From the NCBI GenBank assembly GCA_934167435.1, contig CAKPKZ010000075.1, positions 1 through 7,393 on the forward strand: DNA of 7,393 bases, in the 5' to 3' direction. Below the pieces are notes generated by a model that saw nothing but the letters and a program-made list of their open reading frames with translations, searched no databases and was not told where the DNA came from. This document shows positions 1 to 6,120 of the stretch, in pieces. The stretch is from an uncultured Clostridia bacterium (GTDB taxonomy: Bacteria; Bacillota; Clostridia; TANB77; CAG-508). Each line of letters begins with the position of its first letter. The stretch's first letter is position 1. The position numbers and the translations under genes are program-made.

Positions 1-571
1 TCCATAAGCATTTTCTCCACTTACTTCAAATGTTACACTTTTTAGTCCAGCCTCTTCGCCTTCAAGATAGTCTAATTCTTTTACTTCATAATTATTTTTG
101 TTAGCCCATCTTAAATACATTCTATAAAGCATTTCTGCCCAATCTTGTGACTCTGTACCTCCGGCTCCTGGGTGGATTGTAATAATTGCATTATTGCAAT
201 CATATTTTCCTGATAATAAGGTTTCAATTTCTAATTTTTCTAGGTCTCTTTTTAAATTTTTAGTATTGGCTAATATTTCATTTTTTAGCTCTTCGTCAAA
301 ATCAGCTTGTACTAGTTTAGTTAATTCTAATAGATTTACAATTTCGTTTTCTATTTTTTTATATTGTGCATATTTACTTTTTATTTTTTTAATTTTTGCT
401 AGTACTTTAGTTGAATTTTCTTGATTATTCCAAAAATTTTCGTCCATTGTTTGATTTTCTAAGTTTGTTAATTCTTTTCCTAAATTAACTATGTCAAAGA
501 GACTCACCTAAATCTGTTAATTTTATTTCCATCTCCTTAATTTTTTTAAAATTTTCTTCTAATTCTAACAT
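1..571 (-). CDS. prfB: Peptide chain release factor 2 (RF2), 5' part, with programmed +1 frameshift
   Basis: RF2 releases finished proteins at UGA and UAA codons on the ribosome. The gene begins at ATG 571 with GAGGAG seven bases upstream, reads 25 codons (MLELEENFKK... DLGESL) and meets an in-frame UGA at 494-496. After a +1 shift the reading continues without a stop from GAC at 493-495 to the window edge, giving 165 more codons. The shifted frame contains the diagnostic RF2 stretch ITIHPGAGGTESQDWAEMLY followed by RMYLRWA. The N-terminal helical domain 1 and the start of the central domain are present; the GGQ loop lies outside the window. The gene follows the Nudix gene by 22 bases, so it is probably co-transcribed with it. 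The two parts are complement(497..571) and complement(1..495). RF1 is excluded by the HPGAGGTESQDW signature and by the frameshift. Confidence 0.95.
493..509 (-). promoter_or_regulatory. RF2 autoregulatory +1 frameshift site
   Basis: On the minus strand the order is AGGTGAG (503-509), TCT, CTT (497-499), TGA (494-496), C. This matches the known prfB layout of an internal Shine-Dalgarno-like sequence three bases before the slippery CUU UGA C. When RF2 is scarce, the ribosome pauses at the poorly terminated UGA, the leucyl-tRNA slips from CUU to UUU, and reading resumes at GAC. The internal SD is AGGTGAG rather than the E. coli AGGGGG, but still pairs well with the anti-SD. Codon 26 is the stop, the usual position. 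Confidence 0.93.
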
Positions 572-593
572 ATGCTCACTCCTCTAAATATTG

Positions 594-1130
594 TTATATA
601 ATTTCTTTTCTTTTATTTTTTAATAATTCCATTTCTTTATAGAAATTTTCATCATCCCACTTGCAAAATGTATAATTTAAATCATTATTTTTCTTAGCAA
701 GCTCCATTTCTTCTATTTTTACATACTTCACTTCTGCCACTTCTTCTTTTTGTAATTTATATTCATCTATTTGGTAATTTACTATAAAAAGAAAATTATA
801 TGCAAATCTTTTATTTTTATCACTACTTTTATGAATATTTACAATATTAATTTGTTCCTTAGGAATTTCTATTCCTAATTCTTCTTTTACTTCTCTATAT
901 ATTGCATGTTCCACACTTTCTCCGCTATCAACTTGTCCTCCTGTTTTAGCCCATTTATTTGGATTTCGAACTTTATTGGCTGTTCTTTTTTGAAGAAGTA
1001 TTTCACCCTTTTCATTCATTATCCAACAAGAAACAGTCCTTCTCCATAAACCTTTTTCATATGCTAACCATCTATCTTCTACTTGACCAGTTAAGTTATT
1101 ATTTTCGTCTACAATATCAATTAACTCCAT
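594..1130 (-). CDS. Nudix hydrolase, isopentenyl-diphosphate isomerase/YfcD-like subgroup
   Basis: A 178-residue cytoplasmic Nudix protein. The Nudix box is complete at residues 65-87: G65-x5-E71-x7-R79-E80-V-x-E83-E84-x-G86-I87, with the metal-binding REVKEE core intact. The N-terminus (ELIDIVDENN... TGQVEDRW) and the ILLQKR segment at residues 44-49 resemble the subgroup that includes YfcD and type I IPP isomerase, which act on diphosphate-containing substrates. The substrate cannot be read from the sequence, and nucleotide diphosphate derivatives are as likely as isoprenoid ones. The start ATG at 1130 has AGGAGG (1137-1142) six bases upstream. The gene sits 22 bases before prfB and 68 bases after the dGTPase gene in the direction of transcription. 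Confidence 0.9.
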   Translation of the reverse strand: MELIDIVDENNNLTGQVEDRWLAYEKGLWRRTVSCWIMNEKGEILLQKRTANKVRNPNKWAKTGGQVDSGESVEHAIYREVKEELGIEIPKEQINIVNIHKSSDKNKRFAYNFLFIVNYQIDEYKLQKEEVAEVKYVKIEEMELAKKNNDLNYTFCKWDDENFYKEMELLKNKRKEII

Positions 1131-1156
1131 ATTTTTCCTCCTAAATTTTCATTTTT

Positions 1157-1187
1157 ATTATATCATAAAAACTCTAATTATTGTTAA
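1157..1187 (-). promoter_or_regulatory. Possible promoter of the Nudix-prfB pair
   Basis: In the 68-base gap after the dGTPase stop, the minus strand has a perfect TATAAT at 1157-1162 and TTAACA (five of six to consensus) at 1182-1187. The spacer is 19 bases, longer than the preferred 17. In such AT-rich DNA a TATAAT arises easily, so this is tentative. No hairpin-plus-U-tract terminator is seen in this gap, so read-through from the upstream genes is also expected. Confidence 0.4.
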
Positions 1188-1198
1188 ATATATTGAAA

Positions 1199-2380
1199 TT
1201 AAAATGAAATAATTTTATTGTACATCTCAATAGCATAATTATCAGTCATTCCAGCAATATAATAAATTATAGCTTGGCAATAATCTTTTAAATCCTCTTT
1301 ATTAAAGATGACTTCATTTTTATTTTCTTCGTTTCTTTCTAAATTCCAATAATTTTTTAACCAGTCTTCAAAGTCATTAACTAAATATGGACAAATTTTT
1401 TCCATTTTGTTCTTGTTATAAAATGTTTCTTTTAAAAAATAAAATATTTTAGTTAAAATTAGTTTAAAATACTCTATACTATTAACTGTTTTTTCTGCTA
1501 AATAAATATTTTTATAATTAAAACTTTTTAAATGATTTATCATTTCAAATTTTTCCTCTGAAAAGCTCAACCCTTGTTCTATTGTTGTATTTTCACACAA
1601 ATCATTTATAAATATATTTAAAATGACTGTATTGTTTATTTTTGTATTTTTGCTTAATTTTAAAAATTCATATAAATCTGTTGTTTTTTTATCTAAAATT
1701 CCTAATGTAATGGCATCTGCTATATCTCTACCTAGATAAGAAATTTTGTCTGCAATTTTTACTACGCATCCTTCCCATGTATATGGAGCATATTGATTTG
1801 GTTTTTCATAATTATATAGGTCTATATATTCTGTACGAGGCTTTAAACATCTTTCATCTATTTCTCCACAATGTGAAATTATTCCATCTCTTACCCCATA
1901 TGTTAAGTCTAAATTTTGAAGTTCACCATTTGGTGTTTCTAATAATTCAATTTTGTCAACATATTCTAATCCATTTTTCTCATGCCAAAAATTTTTGCCA
2001 ATTTCTTTTTTAGATATTTCAGACAATATTTTTTCGCCTTGATGCCCAAACGGACTATGTCCTATATCATGTGCTGTTGCAATTGCTTTTGTTAATTCAG
2101 TATTTAATCCTAAATATTTTGCTATTGTATAGCTTATTGATTCTACTAATGTTACATGTTCTATTCTTGTACATATGTGATCATTTTCTGGTGAAAAAAA
2201 TACTTGTGTTTTATGTTTTAGCCTTCTATAAGCCTTACTATGTATAATTCTTGTATAATCCCTTTCAAACTCTGAACGTATGTCGTTGTTTCTTTGATAT
2301 AGGGATTTATTTCTTTGTATTATATTATTCCACTTTGAATTGTTTTCATTTGCTGATTGACTTTGTAATAAATTTTTCAT
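1199..2380 (-). CDS. dGTPase-like dNTP triphosphohydrolase (HD domain)
   Basis: A 393-residue HD-superfamily protein. Family members remove the whole triphosphate from dGTP or other dNTPs, giving a deoxynucleoside and tripolyphosphate, and so tune the dNTP pool. The metal ligands of the HD site are visible: H75 (in TRIEHVTLVESI), H104-D105 (in ATAHDIGHSPFGH) and D211 (in KIADKISYLGRDI). The conserved H108 and H113 of the HDIGHSPFGH motif and the N-terminal DYTRIIHSKAYRRLKHKTQV block are also typical of dGTPase-like proteins. The length fits the Gram-positive form rather than the longer E. coli Dgt (about 500 residues). ATG 2380 is preceded by AGGAG at 2390-2394, which overlaps the TAG stop of the kinase-like gene, so the two are tightly linked in one transcript. 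Actual substrate preference is unknown. Confidence 0.92.
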   Translation of the reverse strand: MKNLLQSQSANENNSKWNNIIQRNKSLYQRNNDIRSEFERDYTRIIHSKAYRRLKHKTQVFFSPENDHICTRIEHVTLVESISYTIAKYLGLNTELTKAIATAHDIGHSPFGHQGEKILSEISKKEIGKNFWHEKNGLEYVDKIELLETPNGELQNLDLTYGVRDGIISHCGEIDERCLKPRTEYIDLYNYEKPNQYAPYTWEGCVVKIADKISYLGRDIADAITLGILDKKTTDLYEFLKLSKNTKINNTVILNIFINDLCENTTIEQGLSFSEEKFEMINHLKSFNYKNIYLAEKTVNSIEYFKLILTKIFYFLKETFYNKNKMEKICPYLVNDFEDWLKNYWNLERNEENKNEVIFNKEDLKDYCQAIIYYIAGMTDNYAIEMYNKIISF

Positions 2381-2392
2381 ATATATTTTCTC

Positions 2393-2956
2393 CTACAATT
2401 TAAATTTTTCTTTTATCATTTTAGCAACTTCTTCTGCTGATATATTTGTGTTATCAATTTTGTAAAAGTTTTTAAATATTTTTTCTCCTTCTCCTGGTTT
2501 AGAATTTAGCCTATGTTTTTTTAGTGATCTATATATATCTTTTTCGCTCCATTCTAAGTCTCTTTTGGATTCTTTATATTTTAATCTATTGGCTGTTTTA
2601 TTTCTTTTCAATCTTTCTTCTAATGTTGTTTCCAATTGGATTGTATAACTTTCTTTAAATAAATTCATCCATTTTTCTGTTTCTTCTTTCTCTGATTCAA
2701 AGTCATTTTCAAAGTCGAAACATCCTGTAAAAATAATGCCTTTCTCATTGCTTTTGGCAAATTCTTTGAATATTTCATATCTAATTATGCTATTTATTTT
2801 TCTAAATGCCTCTCTATTATAATCAAATATTAATCTTACCATTTCTATTGTCATATGGTTATATAATAGCTTATATCCTGTTATTTTTGCAAGTTCTTGA
2901 CCTACAGTCATTTTTCCAACTGCTTGCGGCCCAATAATTTGTATAAATTTTGGCAT
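2393..2956 (-). CDS. P-loop kinase-like NTPase, function unassigned
   Basis: A 187-residue protein starting MPKFIQIIGPQAVGKMTVGQ. The Walker A loop is at residues 9-17 in the form GPQAVGKMT, with Met between the Lys and the Thr; this GKMT form is familiar from a group of small proteins annotated as AAA-family ATPases or shikimate-kinase-like. The rest looks like a nucleoside- or small-molecule kinase: a YNHMTIE segment after the first helix, GIIFTGCFDFE near residues 73-82 on the strand that should precede Walker B, and an Arg/Lys-rich lid region (EERLKRNKTANRLKYKES) near 113-130. The substrate is not known. I chose ATG 2956 (AAGGAG at 2967-2972, ten bases upstream) over an in-frame GTG at 2998, which has no ribosome binding site. 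It follows the methyltransferase by 48 bases and precedes the dGTPase gene by 12. Confidence 0.8.
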   Translation of the reverse strand: MPKFIQIIGPQAVGKMTVGQELAKITGYKLLYNHMTIEMVRLIFDYNREAFRKINSIIRYEIFKEFAKSNEKGIIFTGCFDFENDFESEKEETEKWMNLFKESYTIQLETTLEERLKRNKTANRLKYKESKRDLEWSEKDIYRSLKKHRLNSKPGEGEKIFKNFYKIDNTNISAEEVAKMIKEKFKL

Positions 2957-3004
2957 GTAACCCACTCTCCTTTTATATGTTTTTTGGTAAATTATCACAA
3001 CTAT

Positions 3005-3757
3005 CTATTTTCTTGCCATTATTCCAAATAGTTTTCTTTCTAAAAGTATTCCTTTATTTGTTTTGTATTTTTCGATATATTCATTAAATTTTTTATAATC
3101 ATTTTTTTCTTCTCCAAAATTTGGTATTATAGGTGTATTTCGTAATAAAAACAATAAGTCTTCTTCTGTATTATAATACTCTTGTTGTTTTATTTCAAAA
3201 AATTCTACCTTTTTAAAAGTCTGTTGTTCTACTTCTTCTTTAATTTTATTAATTAATTTTACTTTATTATTATATCCTTGTCCTCTTTTAAATATCTCTT
3301 TAAGACTTTTACAATCGTCTTCGTCAATTTGCTCTGAAAAAAATATTCCGTTATTATTTAACAATCTTAAAATTTCTTTAGAATCGAAAGGTGTATGTCT
3401 TGCACATATCATATCAAAAAAATTATTTGGAAAATTTATTGATTCTGAGTTCATTTCAAAAAATCTTATCTTACAATTCTTATTGTTATTATTAGCAACT
3501 TTTATCATTTCTGCCGAGAAATCTGTTCCTACTTTTAATAAACATTTGTCACTAATTAGATTAGTTAATTTCTCCCCTCCACCAGTTCCAATATCTAATA
3601 ATATACTTCTATGTGTTATTTGATTATTAATTTCATCAAAATATTTAAAACTGCTATTATCAACTAGTTGATATTTTATTTTTGAAAAATCCCAACCTAT
3701 TGTACTTCCTATTTTGTTATAAAATTCTTTTTCATCCTTTTCGTCTATATTAATCAT
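3005..3757 (-). CDS. Class I SAM-dependent methyltransferase, substrate unknown
   Basis: A 250-residue soluble protein with a Rossmann-type methyltransferase core. Motif I is LLDIGTGGGE at residues 53-62 (SAM-binding glycine loop). The acidic end of strand 2 is in VGTDFSAEMI (76-85), and FFDMICARHTPFD at 113-125 is the motif IV region. A short N-terminal part (FYNKIGSTIGWDFSKIKY, 12-29) and a C-terminal region with no recognised fold flank the core. This N-terminal YxKIGxxxGWDFS pattern is seen in a group of unassigned Firmicutes methyltransferases; a small-molecule or nucleic-acid target cannot be decided. ATG 3757 is well supported by AGGAGGAG at 3763-3770, five bases upstream. It lies downstream of the acetyltransferase in the same direction, so the two may be co-regulated by the leader at 4463-4585. 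Confidence 0.82.
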   Translation of the reverse strand: MINIDEKDEKEFYNKIGSTIGWDFSKIKYQLVDNSSFKYFDEINNQITHRSILLDIGTGGGEKLTNLISDKCLLKVGTDFSAEMIKVANNNNKNCKIRFFEMNSESINFPNNFFDMICARHTPFDSKEILRLLNNNGIFFSEQIDEDDCKSLKEIFKRGQGYNNKVKLINKIKEEVEQQTFKKVEFFEIKQQEYYNTEEDLLFLLRNTPIIPNFGEEKNDYKKFNEYIEKYKTNKGILLERKLFGIMARK

Positions 3758-3781
3758 TCAAGCTCCTCCTATTTTTCTCCT

Positions 3782-3890
3782 TTATAAATATCTTTTATAA
3801 AATTCACCATATTTCTTTATGGAATTATCTTTATGCAATCCATTAAAACTTCTTTAATTTTTCATTTAATTCTAACCTAATATTAATCAT
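3782..3890 (-). pseudogene. Possible small coding relic with a -1 frameshift
   Basis: An ATG at 3888-3890 overlaps the TGA stop of the acetyltransferase gene (ATGA), an arrangement typical of translational coupling. It reads 15 codons (MINIRLELNEKLKKF) and stops at 3843-3845. Dropping back one base at the run of T's continues as NGLHKDNSIKKYGEFYKRYL and stops at 3782-3784, just before the methyltransferase ribosome binding site. Both halves have a protein-like composition (charged, amphipathic), which suggests one short coding region broken by a one-base change. I do not recognise the protein. It may also be chance translation of a 129-base intergenic gap, since I see no proper slippery heptamer there. 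Confidence 0.3.
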
Positions 3891-4417
3891 ACATGCATAA
3901 ATTTTTCATTTAAATCATATATAAATCCAACTTCTTTATACTCTTTACCTCCTCTAACGCATGAAGTTTCTCCACACAATTTTCCGCCCATCTTCTCATA
4001 AAATGCTCTAGATGAGTAATTATTTTTTAAACACCAAATAATCATTTTATTAAGATTATTTTTTCTAAATTCATTTTTAACATATTTTACAAGTTCTTGG
4101 CCTATTCCTTTTCTTTTTTCTTCTGGTTTTACATATAAAGCAGATAATTCACAGTCAACTTCTGGATATTCATTTTTATAATTATTACCAATTCTATATC
4201 TACAGAAACCAACAATTTTATTATCTTGTTCTGCAACAATAAACCCATTTTCTTTATAATCTTTAACTCTCTTTTGATAATTTTCCTCAACACTTAAACT
4301 ATCTAAATAATCATCATCCACAATTCCTCTGTATGCAGTTTGCCACCCTTTAACAACGATTTCTGATACGTCTTTTAAGTCCGCTAATTCTACGTTTCTA
4401 ATTAATAAACCTTTCAT
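3887..4417 (-). CDS. GNAT-family N-acetyltransferase
   Basis: A 176-residue GNAT protein, which would move an acetyl group from acetyl-CoA to an amine of unknown identity. The acetyl-CoA-binding motif A is at residues 90-113: the ELSALYV strand followed by RKGIGQ (102-107), the R/Q-x-x-G-x-G/A pyrophosphate loop. The N-terminal GWQTAYRGIVDDDYLDSL (25-42) is a common start of one GNAT subgroup, and NNYSSRAFYEKMGGK (132-146) is the usual motif B region. I prefer ATG 4417 (GAAGTGA, a moderate Shine-Dalgarno, ends five bases upstream) to an in-frame GTG at 4426 that lies inside that Shine-Dalgarno. The gene is preceded by a leader RNA with an intrinsic terminator, so expression is probably attenuated. 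Antibiotic resistance, protein acetylation or polyamine acetylation are all possible; nothing in the sequence decides. Confidence 0.88.
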   Translation of the reverse strand: MKGLLIRNVELADLKDVSEIVVKGWQTAYRGIVDDDYLDSLSVEENYQKRVKDYKENGFIVAEQDNKIVGFCRYRIGNNYKNEYPEVDCELSALYVKPEEKRKGIGQELVKYVKNEFRKNNLNKMIIWCLKNNYSSRAFYEKMGGKLCGETSCVRGGKEYKEVGFIYDLNEKFMHV

Positions 4418-4462
4418 AAATCTCACTTCTTTCTATTTAATTATTATATTCTTTTAAAAAAC

Positions 4463-4502
4463 AAAAAAACCTGCAAAAAAGTCTTTAAGACTCCTTTGCA
4501 AG
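4463..4502 (-). terminator. Intrinsic terminator upstream of the acetyltransferase gene
   Basis: Read on the minus strand, the stem is CUUGCAAAGGAGUCU / AGACUUUUUUGCAGG with a UAA loop: fifteen pairs (4470-4502), of which three are G-U, with no mismatch. It is followed at once by seven U's (4463-4469). It lies about 46 bases before the start codon and inside the transcript from the promoter at 4592-4620, so it is an attenuator rather than the end of the upstream operon. It may also end transcripts coming from the ASCH gene. Confidence 0.88.
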
Positions 4503-4585
4503 ATTTAATTTCTTACTTCGTGTAGGTAATTACATTACCCTTTACCGCTTAAACATTATATGTTCTAGGTAAACTCTTAAAATAT
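4463..4585 (-). promoter_or_regulatory. Structured 5' leader RNA with attenuator, unidentified class
   Basis: Between the promoter (4592-4620) and the acetyltransferase, the minus-strand transcript can fold as follows. Helix P1 pairs UUUACC (4568-4573) with GGUAAA (4541-4546) and encloses a hairpin AACAU-AUA-AUGUU (4552-4564). A second hairpin GGGUAAU-GUA-AUUACCU is at 4524-4540. Next, GUAAGA (4511-4516) can pair with UCUUGC (4498-4503), which takes away the base of the terminator stem and so would act as an antiterminator. Last comes the terminator at 4463-4502. The two ACC-ending and two GGUAA segments can also swap partners. I found no T-box (UGGnACC) and no motif of the riboswitch classes I know. 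It could be a riboswitch, a translation-coupled attenuator or a free-standing small RNA. Confidence 0.6.
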
Positions 4586-4591
4586 GTTTTT

Positions 4592-4620
4592 ATTGTATCA
4601 TAATTGTTAAAATTCGTCAA
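4592..4620 (-). promoter_or_regulatory. Sigma-A-type promoter of the leader and acetyltransferase operon
   Basis: The -35 box is TTGACG (4615-4620, five of six), the spacer is exactly 17 bases, and the -10 box is TACAAT (4592-4597, five of six). Transcription should start near 4585, giving a leader of about 120 bases before the terminator. This is one of the two best promoters in the window. Confidence 0.78.
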
Positions 4621-4652
4621 TAATATTTTTCTCTTTTCGATATTTAACTTAT

Positions 4653-5045
4653 TTAATTAGTATTATAATCATATTCCCACAAACTTAGTTTTCCGTTTAT
4701 CTCTATTGGTCTAATTTCTTCAACTTCTTCAATTTTAAATCCATATCCTTTCCATTCTGTTTTATTCAAACCTTTATAAACATTGGGATTTTCAGGAATA
4801 ACTTTTCTTCTAAATTTGTCATCAACATAAATACAATCTGTTATTTTGGCTTTTGCTATTATACAACCTTTAGGATACTCTAAATTTAAATCTTTAAATC
4901 TAGTCATCGCTTCTTTGTCTGTTCCTTTACCTGCATGAATTAGAATATCTCCTCTATATTTTGTTTTCCAAGTCCTAAATTCATATTCTTTATATCCTTT
5001 TGCAACCAATGTAGCCCAGGGTTGTTTTATAGTTATAACTTTCAT
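4653..5045 (-). CDS. ASCH-domain protein
   Basis: A 130-residue single-domain protein of the ASCH family, a PUA-related beta-barrel fold linked to RNA binding; E. coli YqfB of this superfamily is an N4-acetylcytidine amidohydrolase. The hallmark GxKxxExR is seen as GYKEYEFR at residues 17-24 (G17, K19, E22, R24), preceded by the usual TIKQPWATLV (5-14) and followed by YRGDILIHAGK (30-40). The active-site pattern of YqfB is not obviously present, so I give no reaction. ATG 5045 has AGGAGG (5052-5057) six bases upstream; an in-frame TTG at 5060 overlaps that site and is rejected. It is the last gene of the MazG-Qng1-ASCH unit, 67 bases after Qng1. A role on a modified nucleoside or RNA would fit its neighbours, but is an inference. 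Confidence 0.85.
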   Translation of the reverse strand: MKVITIKQPWATLVAKGYKEYEFRTWKTKYRGDILIHAGKGTDKEAMTRFKDLNLEYPKGCIIAKAKITDCIYVDDKFRRKVIPENPNVYKGLNKTEWKGYGFKIEEVEEIRPIEINGKLSLWEYDYNTN

Positions 5046-5112
5046 ATTCTTCCTCCTCAATTTGTTAGATTATTTCTGACAAATCTAAATATTTTATTAT
5101 TCCATATTTCCC

Positions 5113-6045
5113 TTAATAATTAGTGTTTCTAGTCAAATGATATGGTTTTAATTTTATATTCGTATTTCTTCCTTGACTATAGATATAGTCATTAATATCT
5201 ATTGAACAAACTTTATTTTCTAATTTTTTATTTATTAAATCAATTACTACAAGCATATTAGCTCTTATCTCTATCTCATATTCCGAATTTACTTCTATCT
5301 CTTTTTTGCTATCTATAATATCAGCTAATTCATCACTATACTCTAGTATTCCTAATCCTCTCATTACTTGTGGAATCTTATAATCCGCACAACCCACTAA
5401 ATGAGAGTAATCTACCTTTATATTTTCTTTTAATTCTCTTATATGTAATATATCTGATGTTAATAACTGTGCTAGTTTATACAAATAAATAGGCTTATCA
5501 TTGTATATTCTTTCATCTTTAAAATTTTGAAAGTATTTTATAATTACCTCAAATAATTCTGTATCATTGGTTATGTTTTTTATAAATTCATAAAAGTTTC
5601 CATGCATCTTCTCATTTACTATTTTGATAACATTTTTTATAATATTATATCTTTCTTCAAATAACGGAATTTCTACATTACCTTTTAATATTTCTCTAAA
5701 TTTATTTTTAGTTATATTAGAAAAATCGGTAGTGTTTTTATCTTTTACATATTTTAATATTACATATAGTAATGCAATACTTCCATCTTCTTTTCCATTA
5801 TCTGTATCTATTGTCCATTTAGGATTTCCCCAAAACGAAAAGTTTATTGCTTCATATACTAATAAAAAGTTTATTATTGTTTCTGTTGGTAAATCTAATA
5901 AATTATATGGAGAAAAACTTAACCAATGTTTAGTTTCTACCTTCTTAATCTTTTCTATAAATTTATCTATTTTGATTTCATTTATTTTAACTGATTTAGA
6001 ATTATTAGCAACATATTTGCAACTTTTAATTATTTCATCTAACAT
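5113..6045 (-). CDS. Queuosine salvage protein, Qng1/DUF2419 family
   Basis: A 310-residue cytoplasmic protein. Characterised members (eukaryotic and bacterial Qng1) hydrolyse queuosine 5'-monophosphate to release queuine, which can be put back into tRNA at position 34 of GUN anticodons. Family features seen: NFSFWG at 68-73, LYKLAQLLTSDI at 188-199, HLVGCADYKIPQVMRGLGIL at 215-234 with the invariant Asp of ADYKIPQ at 221, the acidic EYEIEIRANML near 255-265, and the C-terminal PYHLTRNTNY (301-310), which fits the usual PYHxTRTxxY ending. The length is normal, so it appears intact. ATG 6045 has GGAG (6055-6058) nine bases upstream; an in-frame TTG at 6060 runs through that site and is rejected. 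It lies between a MazG-like gene and an ASCH gene, after a structured 245-base gap. No TGT or queuine transporter gene is in the window. Confidence 0.88.
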   Translation of the reverse strand: MLDEIIKSCKYVANNSKSVKINEIKIDKFIEKIKKVETKHWLSFSPYNLLDLPTETIINFLLVYEAINFSFWGNPKWTIDTDNGKEDGSIALLYVILKYVKDKNTTDFSNITKNKFREILKGNVEIPLFEERYNIIKNVIKIVNEKMHGNFYEFIKNITNDTELFEVIIKYFQNFKDERIYNDKPIYLYKLAQLLTSDILHIRELKENIKVDYSHLVGCADYKIPQVMRGLGILEYSDELADIIDSKKEIEVNSEYEIEIRANMLVVIDLINKKLENKVCSIDINDYIYSQGRNTNIKLKPYHLTRNTNY

Positions 6046-6120
6046 TATAAAATTCTCCAATCTTCGCTATCTCTATTATTTACTTTATATCACAAATTCC
6101 CAAATTTTTATAGTATTTAT

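Noticed and set aside
194..424. Plus-strand open frame of 76 codons
   Set aside because: It lies opposite prfB, is made of Phe, Ser and Leu runs as expected from the reverse of Lys/Glu-rich coding DNA, and has no convincing ribosome binding site.
959..1144. Plus-strand open frame opposite the Nudix gene
   Set aside because: Shadow of the Nudix coding strand; no Shine-Dalgarno and no recognisable domain.
1777..2013. Plus-strand open frame opposite the dGTPase-like gene
   Set aside because: Antisense of an intact, well-supported gene, with composition typical of a shadow frame.
3807..3822. CCATA/TATGG inverted repeat in the GNAT-methyltransferase gap
   Set aside because: Only five pairs with no U tract; too weak to call a terminator, and it lies inside the possible small ORF.
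4443..4448. Perfect TATAAT between the attenuator and the acetyltransferase gene
   Set aside because: No -35 box lies at 16 to 18 bases (the best is TTGCAG at 22 bases), so I do not call a second promoter, although one would bypass the attenuator if real.
4463..4585. T-box or preQ1 riboswitch in the acetyltransferase leader
   Set aside because: No UGGnACC antiterminator box, no specifier-loop pattern and no A-rich CUA tail of preQ1-I are present.
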